Shown: positions 6,300-12,190 of the stretch, piece after piece
Numbering within the stretch: position 1 is the stretch's first letter
Layout of the letters: each line of letters starts with the position of its first letter
Source of the DNA: an uncultured Eubacteriales bacterium
GTDB taxonomy: Bacteria; Bacillota; Clostridia; Christensenellales; UBA1242
Length of the DNA: 12,190 nucleotides
Direction: 5' to 3'
Assembly (NCBI GenBank): GCA_958420145.1
Contig: CATZIR010000013.1
Location: 1 to 12,190, forward strand
The notes under the pieces: generated by a model
Seen by the model: only the letters and a program-made list of their open reading frames with translations
Told to the model about the DNA's origin: nothing
The model's database searches: none
Program-made: the position numbers and the translations under genes

Positions 6300-6558
6300 T
6301 ATAATCTTTTATCCTATCAAACTCATTTGTTATGGACTAATATATCTATATAAGATTTTAATCTCTCCAATACTTCCAAAATCTTGTATTTATAAGCCTA
6401 GTTGTTCTAGTTACGCAATTTTGGCTATAAAACGCTTTGGAATTGTTGGAGGGATTTTTTTAAGCACCAAGCGAATCTTGCGTTGTAATCATCATCACGA
6501 AGGCGGGTTAGACCCCGTTCCAGACAACATAAAAGGAGATATAAAATGGATACTTTAA
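6271..6558 (+). CDS. yidD: Membrane protein insertion efficiency factor YidD
   Basis: YidD is a small membrane-associated protein that assists YidC/Sec-dependent membrane insertion, located between rnpA and yidC in most bacteria. The 95-aa product has an amphipathic N-terminal helix (IVNIIFYPIKLICYGLIYLYKILISPIL), the CIYKPSCSSYA cysteine motif (39-49), and the RILRC plus GGLDPVP signature (68-84). It starts inside the end of rnpA; an alternative ATG at 6283 would remove four residues. No clear ribosome binding site precedes either, consistent with coupling to rnpA translation. It overlaps the start of yidC by 13 nt. Confidence 0.93.
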   Translation: MSRKMRKIVNIIFYPIKLICYGLIYLYKILISPILPKSCIYKPSCSSYAILAIKRFGIVGGIFLSTKRILRCNHHHEGGLDPVPDNIKGDIKWIL

Positions 6559-8015
6559 GTATGATACTTGCTAGCGATATGCCACCAGGCGTATGGCAGT
6601 CAATTATTGGCTGGTTTGCAAGTTTTATCACAAACTATGGTTGGACAATCATTGTCTTTACCATTTGCCTAAAGTTAGTTTTGTCACCACTAGATTTCTA
6701 TCAAAAATTGTCTATGAGAAAAACTCAAAGACAACAGGCACTTCTAAAGCCAGAACTAGACAGAATTAACGAAAAATACGAAGGCAACAAACAACTTCAA
6801 CAACAAAAAATGATGGAGTTATACAAGAAAAATAACATTAGCCCAGCAGGTGGTTGCTTGCCAATGTTTATTTACCTTGCTGTAACAATGTTTGTATTCT
6901 TCACACTTTTTGGTGCGATGAACAACATTAGCCAATACAAAATTAAAAATGAGTATATAAATCTTCAACAAGTGTATGTAGAAAACTATATCGACTTTAA
7001 GGGCGATTTTCTTAATGGCACAAAGACTATAGAAATTGATGGCGTAGAATACAATATAGATACTCTAAAAGACTTTGCAGACACAAAATCGGCTGACTAC
7101 TTGCAAGAAGATGGAAAATACAAGATTGGCGAAGTTACTTTTGAAACAAAAGATGAGTTTGTTGACGCTTTTGTAGACACAACACTCAAAACTATTGCAC
7201 AAGACAAAGTTTTGGATAACTTTACAGCAAACAAAACATCATTCTTGTGGATTAAAAATATCTTTAGACCAGACAACTATTCATCATCATTCCCAAACTA
7301 TAACGAATTTGTAAAGTCGGTGGAAGACCTATACAAAGTAAAGACTACCAAGGACAACAGCAACAGACAATACTACTACGAAAGTATCGACAAGACAGTA
7401 GGAGAAAATGGCTTCTTCTATCTAGTTGATAGTTCAGTGGAAGATGCTAAAACACAAAATGCAGAAATGCTAAAAGCTGCAAAAGCACAAGGCGAAATTG
7501 ACTTTAATAACATCACAAAGAGCGTTAGAGATACTTATTCATCTTGGAACGGATATTTCGTTCTAGTAGCCCTTGCAGGTCTTGCAACAGTGCTTAGCCA
7601 ACTACTAGCAAACGCAGGTGCAAAAGCAAAGGCAAAATCAGGCGAAGAAGTAAAAATTTCTCAACCAGTAAACAAGATTATGTTAGTTGTTATGCCAGCC
7701 ATTATGATTTGGCTCACTTGGGGTTATTCAGCAGCATTTGCGCTATACATCGTGGCAAACAGTTTCTCAAGCATTGCAATCAACTATCTAATCAACCTAA
7801 TTGTAAACAAAGTTGACGCAAAAAACGAACAAAAAGAACTTGTTAAAATTTCGCTAAAAGACAGAAATGCACCAAGAGTTAATAAACAAATCGTTGGTGG
7901 CGAAATTGCTTCTAGTGATTACAGAATTCAAAAAAAGGGTAAAATCATTGAGCAAAAACAAGACAAAAAGTCAAAATCTAAAGAAAATGAACTAGACGAA
8001 GGAGATAAAAAGTAA
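6546..8015 (+). CDS. yidC: Membrane protein insertase YidC/OxaI family, enlarged by two insertions
   Basis: YidC inserts and folds membrane proteins, alone or with SecYEG. The conserved core is present: first helix GWTIIVFTICLKLVLSPLDF (32-51), cytoplasmic hairpin with RKTQRQQALLKPELDRINEKY (58-78), the NISPAGGCLPMFIYLAV loop-helix (97-113), FLWIKNIFRPDNY (233-245), then helices at ~337-356, ~377-395 and ~398-420. The hydrophilic-groove position normally held by arginine is K43. Gram-positive YidC proteins are usually ~250-290 aa; this has 489 because of ~100 extra residues at 128-231 and ~90 at 246-335, both on the outer face by topology. There is no lipoprotein signal peptide. The 423-489 tail is basic and cytoplasmic. 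GGAG (6535-6538) precedes the ATG by 7 nt; the stop overlaps the jag start as TAATG. Confidence 0.94.
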   Translation: MDTLSMILASDMPPGVWQSIIGWFASFITNYGWTIIVFTICLKLVLSPLDFYQKLSMRKTQRQQALLKPELDRINEKYEGNKQLQQQKMMELYKKNNISPAGGCLPMFIYLAVTMFVFFTLFGAMNNISQYKIKNEYINLQQVYVENYIDFKGDFLNGTKTIEIDGVEYNIDTLKDFADTKSADYLQEDGKYKIGEVTFETKDEFVDAFVDTTLKTIAQDKVLDNFTANKTSFLWIKNIFRPDNYSSSFPNYNEFVKSVEDLYKVKTTKDNSNRQYYYESIDKTVGENGFFYLVDSSVEDAKTQNAEMLKAAKAQGEIDFNNITKSVRDTYSSWNGYFVLVALAGLATVLSQLLANAGAKAKAKSGEEVKISQPVNKIMLVVMPAIMIWLTWGYSAAFALYIVANSFSSIAINYLINLIVNKVDAKNEQKELVKISLKDRNAPRVNKQIVGGEIASSDYRIQKKGKIIEQKQDKKSKSKENELDEGDKK

Positions 8016-8875
8016 TGAAAAGTTATGAATTTCAAGCAAGAACAGTAGAAAAGGCTATCGAAAAAGGCCTTGCCGATCTTGGAAAATCAAAATTCGATGT
8101 AGATATAAAAATTTTGGAAAGTGGTGGCTTGTTCAAAAAAGCAAAAGTTCAAATTTCTTTTGACGACAAAGACGAGTTTTCTCTAGATAATTTGTTTGGC
8201 GAAGAAAAAAACGAAAAACCACAAGAAACCGAAAAGGCAGAAGAACCTATCAAAGAACAAGAAACTCAAACTCACGAGTGCAAGGAAACCGAAGAGCCAA
8301 CCGAAGAAGTTTTGGAAGAAACTCTTGTTCACCTAGAAGTTGAACCAGAAAATCTTGATAGCGAAGAAAGAGAAGAAGTTAAAATTGTCGAGACCCAAGA
8401 AAAACCAAAAAGAGAAAGAGTTTACACTAACAATAAAGGTTCAAAAGAATTTATCGAAGGTTTGCTAAGCCATATGGGCGTTAGTGGCACAGTCGAAATC
8501 GAAGAGCAAGAAGAACACTCAAAAGCAGTAATTTCTACTGAGCAAGCCGGTGCAGTTATTGGCTATCGTGGTGAGTGCTTGTCTGCAATTCAATACCTTT
8601 CTAACATCGTAGAGCAAAAGAAAAACAAAACAGCCAAGAGACTAATTGTTGATGTTGCTGACTACAGAGAACGCAGAGACGACAGCATTAAAGATATGGC
8701 AGACAGAATGGCAAGAAAAGTTTTGAAAATGAGAAAATCAATCAAACTAAAACCAATGAATGCGTATGAGAGAAGAATCATTCACTCATACCTTCAAAAG
8801 TTTGACGGTGTTACAACTCACTCAGTTGGCGTTGAACCACATAGATGCTTGATAATAGATATCAAGAGAGATTAA
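8015..8875 (+). CDS. jag: Jag/KhpB RNA-binding protein (Jag-N, KH and R3H domains)
   Basis: Jag (KhpB, EloR in streptococci) is a cytoplasmic RNA-binding protein linked to cell elongation and to RNA regulation together with KhpA. Three parts are visible in the 286 aa: the Jag-N domain (1-50, with the LESGGLFKKAKVQI motif), a long acidic Glu/Pro-rich linker (~52-135), and the KH-R3H region. The KH loop is G-Y-R-G (183-186) in VIGYRGECLSAIQYL, and R3H is YERRIIHSYLQ (251-261) with R253 and H257. It starts with an ATG overlapping the yidC stop by one base, and AGGAG (8001-8005) is 9 nt upstream, typical of coupling. mnmE and mnmG, which often follow jag, are absent; a structured non-coding region follows directly. 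Confidence 0.95.
   Translation: MKSYEFQARTVEKAIEKGLADLGKSKFDVDIKILESGGLFKKAKVQISFDDKDEFSLDNLFGEEKNEKPQETEKAEEPIKEQETQTHECKETEEPTEEVLEETLVHLEVEPENLDSEEREEVKIVETQEKPKRERVYTNNKGSKEFIEGLLSHMGVSGTVEIEEQEEHSKAVISTEQAGAVIGYRGECLSAIQYLSNIVEQKKNKTAKRLIVDVADYRERRDDSIKDMADRMARKVLKMRKSIKLKPMNAYERRIIHSYLQKFDGVTTHSVGVEPHRCLIIDIKRD
8848..8866 (+). other. Hairpin in the last codons of jag
   Basis: CTTGATA (8848-8854) and TATCAAG (8860-8866) form a perfect 7-bp stem with a 5-nt loop, 9 nt before the jag stop. No T-run follows, so it is not an intrinsic terminator. It could protect the jag 3' end or mark processing of the following RNA from the operon transcript; this is speculative. Confidence 0.4.
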
Positions 8876-8888
8876 CAACTATCTATTT

Positions 8889-9174
8889 GAACCAATAACT
8901 TCAATGGCTTTTATGGAGCGAAAAAATGTATTCATTTTCGAGCGAACCCATTAAGAAAGGGGGTATTGGTGGGAAAACGGAAGTTTAGCCATTAGCAACT
9001 GGTTGCGTGTTGGCGTAAAAAACTTTTGTTGTCCTTCAAAGATAGTTGCAAAAGCATCGGAGACCAAAGATTCCCCCGAACCCCACAAACGCTTTTTTGA
9101 AAGTGGGGTATGGAAGTTTTTTTGAAAGCAAATTATGAAAGAATAAAAAGAAGTCGGTTATGGCTTCTTTTTTT
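8889..9174 (+). ncRNA. Candidate structured non-coding RNA downstream of jag, family unrecognised
   Basis: The 460 bases between jag and the next gene lack a credible ORF, but the first ~290 fold densely. Stems seen by hand are: ACCAATA 8891-8897 / TATTGGT 8964-8970, enclosing AATGG 8903-8907 / CCATT 8948-8952 and a hairpin at 8919-8940. A long arm joins AACGGAAGTTT 8976-8986 to AAACTTTTGTT 9020-9030 (two G-U pairs), continuing as GCCA/TGGC and GCAA/TTGC. A further stem is ACCCCAC 9080-9086 / GTGGGGT 9103-9109. Possible pseudoknots are GGGGG 8959-8963 with CCCCC 9073-9077 and AAAAGC 9050-9055 with loop GCTTTT 9091-9096. It ends in an intrinsic terminator. It is locally richer in G/C than its surroundings. 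I could not match tmRNA, RNase P RNA, SRP RNA, 6S RNA or a common riboswitch. The raiA-motif class of Clostridia is a family worth testing. No strong promoter precedes it, so it may be processed from the jag transcript. Confidence 0.6.
9145..9174 (+). terminator. Intrinsic terminator closing the jag/ncRNA transcript
   Basis: AAGAAGTC (9148-9155) pairs with GGCTTCTT (9162-9169), one G-U wobble, six-base loop, with A-T extension and a run of seven T. It is the only terminator after jag, so it probably ends both the rpmH operon and the structured RNA. Confidence 0.85.
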
Positions 9175-9266
9175 GTATAGATGAGTCATCAAGAGTTTTA
9201 TCAATACCTGCTTTAGAAATTTTTAGAATATAGATTTTGAAGACGTATAAGAAAACAATAAAATTT

Positions 9267-9296
9267 TTGACCTTACTTGGAAGTTGTTTGTATCAT
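9267..9296 (+). promoter_or_regulatory. Promoter of the small Cys-tail gene
   Basis: TTGACC (9267-9272) and TATCAT (9291-9296) each match consensus at 5/6 with 18-bp spacing. Transcription would start near 9301-9303, so the upstream in-frame start at 9284 would not be on the message. Confidence 0.65.
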
Positions 9297-9300
9297 TTAT

Positions 9301-9325
9301 GGCATATTTTTTCATATATAATGCC
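9301..9325 (+). other. 5' leader stem of the small Cys-tail gene
   Basis: GGCAT (9301-9305) pairs with ATGCC (9321-9325), placing a 5-bp stem at the predicted 5' end of the message and immediately before the GAGGGG ribosome binding site (9326-9331). It may stabilise the mRNA or modulate ribosome access. Confidence 0.4.
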
Positions 9326-9337
9326 GAGGGGTTAAAA

Positions 9338-9688
9338 ATGGAAAAATACGATGATTTTGCTTTTGCTAGCAAGGAAAACTTAGAGAACTTGTCTAAGGCT
9401 TATAATAGTAGTCTAAAAGTCGACGCACTAAACACTGGAGAAAGTAATTCTGGTGGTTCAACTTCGCCAAATAGAAATAGTGGGGCAACACCTAATTCAC
9501 AAAATGGTGCAACGCCAATTTCTCCAAACTTAGGCAATAACAGCACGACTACTCCAGCAACACCAGTTAAAACAACGCCAACTAAAAAAAGTAATTCGTT
9601 AGCACATTTCAATTTTCTTTTGTTCGCTATAATGCTGTCACTCATTAATGACAACGGTGGTGGCTGTGGCTGTTCTAACCGAAGATAA
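9338..9688 (+). CDS. Small low-complexity protein with hydrophobic segment and GGGCGC tail, unknown function
   Basis: I do not recognise this 116-aa protein. It has a polar N-terminus (MEKYDDFAFASKENLENLSKAYNSS), a Ser/Thr/Asn/Pro/Gly-rich linker (~33-84) with a loose repeat NSGATPNSQNGATP, a hydrophobic stretch LAHFNFLLFAIMLSLI (88-103), and the end NDNGGGCGCSNRR. The hydrophobic stretch is short for a membrane span, and it lacks an N-terminal signal peptide. A C-terminal anchor or a secreted/exported small protein are both conceivable. The ATG at 9338 is chosen over one at 9284 because GAGGGG is 6 nt upstream and the promoter starts transcription after 9296. It is monocistronic, between terminators, next to the structured RNA and convergent with tex. 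A real gene is likely given the promoter and ribosome binding site; the function is unknown. Confidence 0.7.
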   Translation: MEKYDDFAFASKENLENLSKAYNSSLKVDALNTGESNSGGSTSPNRNSGATPNSQNGATPISPNLGNNSTTTPATPVKTTPTKKSNSLAHFNFLLFAIMLSLINDNGGGCGCSNRR

Positions 9689-9726
9689 TTTTTTGCTTGC
9701 AATTAAACAAAAAGTGCTACTTTGTT

Positions 9727-9756
9727 GTAAATACAAGTAAATGATAGTAAATACAT
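9727..9756 (+). repeat. Three 10-bp-phased GTAAAT repeats
   Basis: GTAAATACAA, GTAAATGATA and GTAAATACAT follow head to tail starting at 9727, 9737 and 9747, one per helical turn. A fourth copy, GTAAATGACA, begins at 9808. They sit in the non-coding spacer between the small gene and tex. Function is unknown; AT-rich chance repetition is possible. Confidence 0.5.
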
Positions 9757-9838
9757 ATCTTGGCTTGATATGGAAAACAAAAACAAATAATTAAAATAAA
9801 AAAGATTGTAAATGACATATCGAAATTGTTGAAAAAAT

Positions 9839-9910
9839 AAAAAAATTGCAAAAAAACATTAAAAAATGGCATTTTTTGTGCCACTTTTTATAAAAATTTG
9901 CAATTTTTTT
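9839..9910. terminator. Nested bidirectional terminator hairpins between the small gene and tex
   Basis: The inner stem AAAAATGGCA / TGCCACTTTTT (9862-9889, one G-U pair when read on the minus strand) has flanking A and T runs on both sides. An outer perfect 14-bp inverted repeat, AAAAAAATTGCAAA (9839-9852) / TTTGCAATTTTTTT (9897-9910), encloses it. Both strands end in T runs, so it can terminate the plus-strand small gene and the minus-strand tex. The tex stop codon lies 10 bases away. Nothing else is recognisable in 9689-9919 except the phased repeats. Confidence 0.75.
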
Positions 9911-9919
9911 TTCTGCTCG

Positions 9920-12082
9920 TTATTTATCAATGTTTTTCATTGTGAGTGAAATACGATTTTTTTCTAAGTCTACACCTAAAACTTTAACATCAACAATTTG
10001 ACCAACGGAAAGTTCTTCGCTTGGGTGTTTAATGTAGTGGTCGCAAATTTGACTTATGTGAACAAGTCCGTCTTGGTGAACGCCAATATCTACGAATGCA
10101 CCAAAGTCGATAACATTTCTAACAGTGCCTTTCAAGACCATTCCTTCTTTTAGGTCTTTCATTTCCATAACATCAGTTCTTAGCATTGGGGCAGGGAGTT
10201 CGTCACGAATATCTCTACCTGGTTTTAGAAGTTCGGTTGTGATGTCGTTTAGAGTAGGAACACCAATTCCAATTTGTTCGGCTGTCTTTTTCTCGCCATT
10301 TTCATTAATCAAACTTGGAAGATTTGCAACATTGTGATTTTCGATGTCGCTATCTTTTAGGTTGAATAGACTAAGCAGTTTTTCGGTTGCTTCGTAACTT
10401 TCTGGGTGAACGGCTGTATTGTCCAAAATATTTTTACCACCAACGATTCTCAAAAAGCCTGCACATTGTTCAAATGCTTTGTCACCAAGTTTTGCAACTT
10501 TTTTGAGTTGTTTTCTTTCGGTGAACGCACCGTTGTCTTCACGATATTTTACGATATTTTTTGCGATACCACTATTTAGTCCGGAAACCTTAGAAAGTAG
10601 ACTTGGACTTGCTGTATTAAGGTCTACACCAACGCTGTTAACGCAATCTTCAACGACTCCGTCTAGCACTTCGGTTAGTCTTTTTTGTGGCATATCGTGT
10701 TGATATTGACCAACGCCGATAGATTTCACATCAATCTTGATTAGTTCTGCTAGTGGGTCTTGTAACCTACGAGCAATACTAACGGCACTTCGTTGTGTAA
10801 CATCGTAGTCAGGGAATTCTTCTGCACCAAGTTTGCTTGCTGAGTAGACAGAAGCACCTGCTTCGCTAACTACCATATAACTAACTTTGCGTGGGCATTT
10901 TTTGAGCAAGTTAGCAACGAAGATTTCACTTTCTTTGCTGGCTGTTCCGTTACCGATACTAATAGCGTCTATCTTGAATTTGTCTATCATTTGCAAAACT
11001 ACCATTTCACTTTTTGCAATGTCGTTATGTGGTGGAGTAGGATAGATAACGCTTGTTGCCAAAACTTTTCCGTTTTCGTCTATGGCAGCGAGTTTGCAAC
11101 CTGTTCGATAAGCAGGGTCTAAGCCCAAAATTCTCTTGTGTTTTAGTGGTGGTTGCATTAGTAGTGGTTTTAGGTTTACTTCAAACATTTTTATTGCTTG
11201 TTCGTCGGCAACTTCTGTTAATTTGTTTCTTAGTTCTGTGTCTAGGCTTGGCATAATTAGTCTTTCAAAACTATCGACCAAGGTTTGTTTTAGTAACTCA
11301 ATCCAAATGCTCTCGCCTTTCAAAAATTCCTTTTCTAGAATTTGCAAGCATTTTTCTTCGTTTGCTTCTATTTTAACAGCAAGACATTTTTCGCTTTCGC
11401 CACGGTTTATGGCTAAAATTCTGTGGCTAGGAATTGTCATTATTTTTTCTTTGAAGTTGTCATACATTGTGTATGTCTTAAAGTTTTCACCTTCTTTTAG
11501 TGTGGTGGAAATTTCGGCTGTTTTTTCCAAAAATTCTCTTAGTTTCTTTCTTGCTTCGGCATTATCGCTAACCATTTCGGCTACGATGTCGCAAGCGCCT
11601 TTGATTGCTTCTTCGCTAGTTTTTACGCCTTTTTCTTCATTAATATATTGGCTAGCAATTTCATTAACATCGCCTTCTTTGTCTTTTTGAGCAAGCATTT
11701 GTTTGGCTAGTGGTTCTAAGCCTTTTGCTATGGCGATAGTTGCTCTTGTTTGGCGTTTTGGTCTAAATGGTCTATATATATCTTCTAGTTCCGTCATAGT
11801 TTTTGCATTCTCGATTGATTGCATAACTTCTGGCGTCATTTTTTCTTGGTCGGTTATGAGTTTTGTGATTTCGTCTTTTCTCTTGTCGAAATTGCGTAGA
11901 TAGGTTAGTCTATCGCTAAATGTTCTTAGGGTTTGGTCGTCACAACTTCCTGTCATTTCTTTTCGGTATCTCGAAATAAAAGGTATGGTGCAACCGTCGT
12001 CTAGCAAATCAATCACATTTTGCGCGTGATTTTCTTGCATACCGAGTTCTAGTGATAAAATTTTTGCATAATTGGTTTCCAT
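9920..12082 (-). CDS. tex: Tex-family S1 RNA-binding protein (transcription accessory protein)
   Basis: Tex is a conserved cytoplasmic nucleic acid-binding protein, related to eukaryotic Spt6, implicated in transcription. The 720-aa product has the family's full length and order: N-terminal helical Tex domain with CTIPFISRYRKEMTG (31-45) and TELEDIYRPFRPKRQTRA (97-114); a YqgF/RNase H-like domain starting KRILGLDPAYRTGCKLAAID (~316-335) with SIGNGTAS; a helix-hairpin-helix region (~485-545, VDLNTASPSLLSKVSGL); and the C-terminal S1 domain (~646-718, GTVRNVIDFGAFVDIGVHQDGLVHIS). The ATG at 12082 is preferred to 12109 because AAGGAG (12093-12088) sits 5 nt before it, inside the longer reading. 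It is on the minus strand, convergent with the small gene, and ends at the nested terminator. Confidence 0.95.
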   Translation of the reverse strand: METNYAKILSLELGMQENHAQNVIDLLDDGCTIPFISRYRKEMTGSCDDQTLRTFSDRLTYLRNFDKRKDEITKLITDQEKMTPEVMQSIENAKTMTELEDIYRPFRPKRQTRATIAIAKGLEPLAKQMLAQKDKEGDVNEIASQYINEEKGVKTSEEAIKGACDIVAEMVSDNAEARKKLREFLEKTAEISTTLKEGENFKTYTMYDNFKEKIMTIPSHRILAINRGESEKCLAVKIEANEEKCLQILEKEFLKGESIWIELLKQTLVDSFERLIMPSLDTELRNKLTEVADEQAIKMFEVNLKPLLMQPPLKHKRILGLDPAYRTGCKLAAIDENGKVLATSVIYPTPPHNDIAKSEMVVLQMIDKFKIDAISIGNGTASKESEIFVANLLKKCPRKVSYMVVSEAGASVYSASKLGAEEFPDYDVTQRSAVSIARRLQDPLAELIKIDVKSIGVGQYQHDMPQKRLTEVLDGVVEDCVNSVGVDLNTASPSLLSKVSGLNSGIAKNIVKYREDNGAFTERKQLKKVAKLGDKAFEQCAGFLRIVGGKNILDNTAVHPESYEATEKLLSLFNLKDSDIENHNVANLPSLINENGEKKTAEQIGIGVPTLNDITTELLKPGRDIRDELPAPMLRTDVMEMKDLKEGMVLKGTVRNVIDFGAFVDIGVHQDGLVHISQICDHYIKHPSEELSVGQIVDVKVLGVDLEKNRISLTMKNIDK

Positions 12083-12109
12083 ATTTTCTCCTTGTTTTAC
12101 AACAGACAT

Positions 12110-12138
12110 ATTTTATCATATCTACCAAAAAAACACAA
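12110..12138 (-). promoter_or_regulatory. Promoter of tex
   Basis: On the minus strand, TGATAAAAT (12118-12110) is an extended -10, with TTGTGT (12138-12133) at the -35 position, 17 bp away. Transcription would begin about 20 nt before the chosen ATG, within the sequence that codes the first residues of the longer reading, supporting the 12082 start. Confidence 0.5.
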
Positions 12139-12151
12139 AAAAAATACCCCT

Positions 12152-12181
12152 GTCACATTATTCAAAACAAAAAAATATAAT
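12152..12181 (+). promoter_or_regulatory. Possible rightward promoter at the window edge
   Basis: GTCACA (12152-12157) and TATAAT (12176-12181), 18 bp apart, could drive a plus-strand gene beyond the right edge, divergent from tex. The gene itself is outside the window. Confidence 0.35.
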
Positions 12182-12190
12182 GCTTTATGA

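Noticed and set aside
8889..9174. tmRNA, RNase P RNA, SRP RNA, 6S RNA, T-box or common riboswitch
   Set aside because: The hallmark sequences I know for these (for example GAGGAAAGUCC, the SRP GGAAGGAAGCAGCC region, the T-box GGGUGG element) are absent.
9158..9294. A minus-strand open frame of ~43 codons ending in ...IDKTLDDSSIQKKKP
   Set aside because: It has no start codon or ribosome binding site, overlaps the terminator and the promoter, and is of a length expected by chance in AT-rich DNA.
9284..9337. Longer N-terminus for the small Cys-tail protein
   Set aside because: This start lies inside the predicted promoter and before the transcription start, while the ATG at 9338 has a GAGGGG site 6 nt upstream.
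11136..11690. 184-codon open frame antisense to tex
   Set aside because: It mirrors the codon pattern of tex, has serine- and phenylalanine-rich low-complexity content, and lacks a ribosome binding site.
12083..12109. Nine extra N-terminal residues for Tex
   Set aside because: The strong AAGGAG site falls inside this extension and points to the ATG at 12082; the -10 element directly adjoins the longer start.
1..12190. CRISPR arrays, insertion sequences, tRNA or rRNA genes, prophage
   Set aside because: No spaced direct repeats, transposase-like reading frames, cloverleaf or rRNA sequences were seen.

Overview
The window is the chromosomal replication-origin neighbourhood of an AT-rich, low-GC Gram-positive bacterium. 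The layout (dnaA, dnaN, rpmH, rnpA, yidD, yidC, jag), strong AGGAG-type ribosome binding sites, near-consensus TTGACA/TATAAT promoters and CTA-rich leucine codon use point to Firmicutes. An uncultured Clostridia lineage is the best guess, but this is inference from gene content and style, not a taxonomic assignment.

Left part (1-2746). A minus-strand gene running off the left edge encodes a protein with an HEFQH zinc-protease-like motif; its consensus promoter abuts the start codon. It diverges from a MarR-family regulator whose -10 element is overlapped by a perfect palindrome. A PerR/Fur-type metalloregulator follows, then a bidirectional terminator shared with recF, which lies on the minus strand.

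Origin core (2747-5660). dnaA and dnaN are on the plus strand. The 204 bp between them carry a cluster of DnaA boxes and an AT-rich stretch, the best oriC candidate. recF is divergent from dnaA instead of following dnaN.

Ribosomal protein / membrane insertion operon (5680-8875). One consensus promoter drives rpmH, rnpA, yidD, yidC and jag, which overlap or nearly abut. rnpA supplies the RNase P protein, yidD and yidC act in membrane protein insertion, and jag is a KH/R3H RNA-binding protein. YidC carries two large insertions that raise it to 489 aa.

Right part (8876-12190). Immediately after jag is a roughly 290-nt non-coding stretch with extensive nested helices, two possible pseudoknots and an intrinsic terminator. 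It is the strongest candidate for an unrecognised structured RNA. Next comes a small gene with its own promoter, coding for a 116-aa low-complexity protein with a hydrophobic segment and a GGGCGC tail. An AT-rich spacer with 10-bp phased repeats and nested terminator hairpins follows. Last is tex (S1-domain nucleic acid-binding protein) on the minus strand, with its promoter at the right edge.
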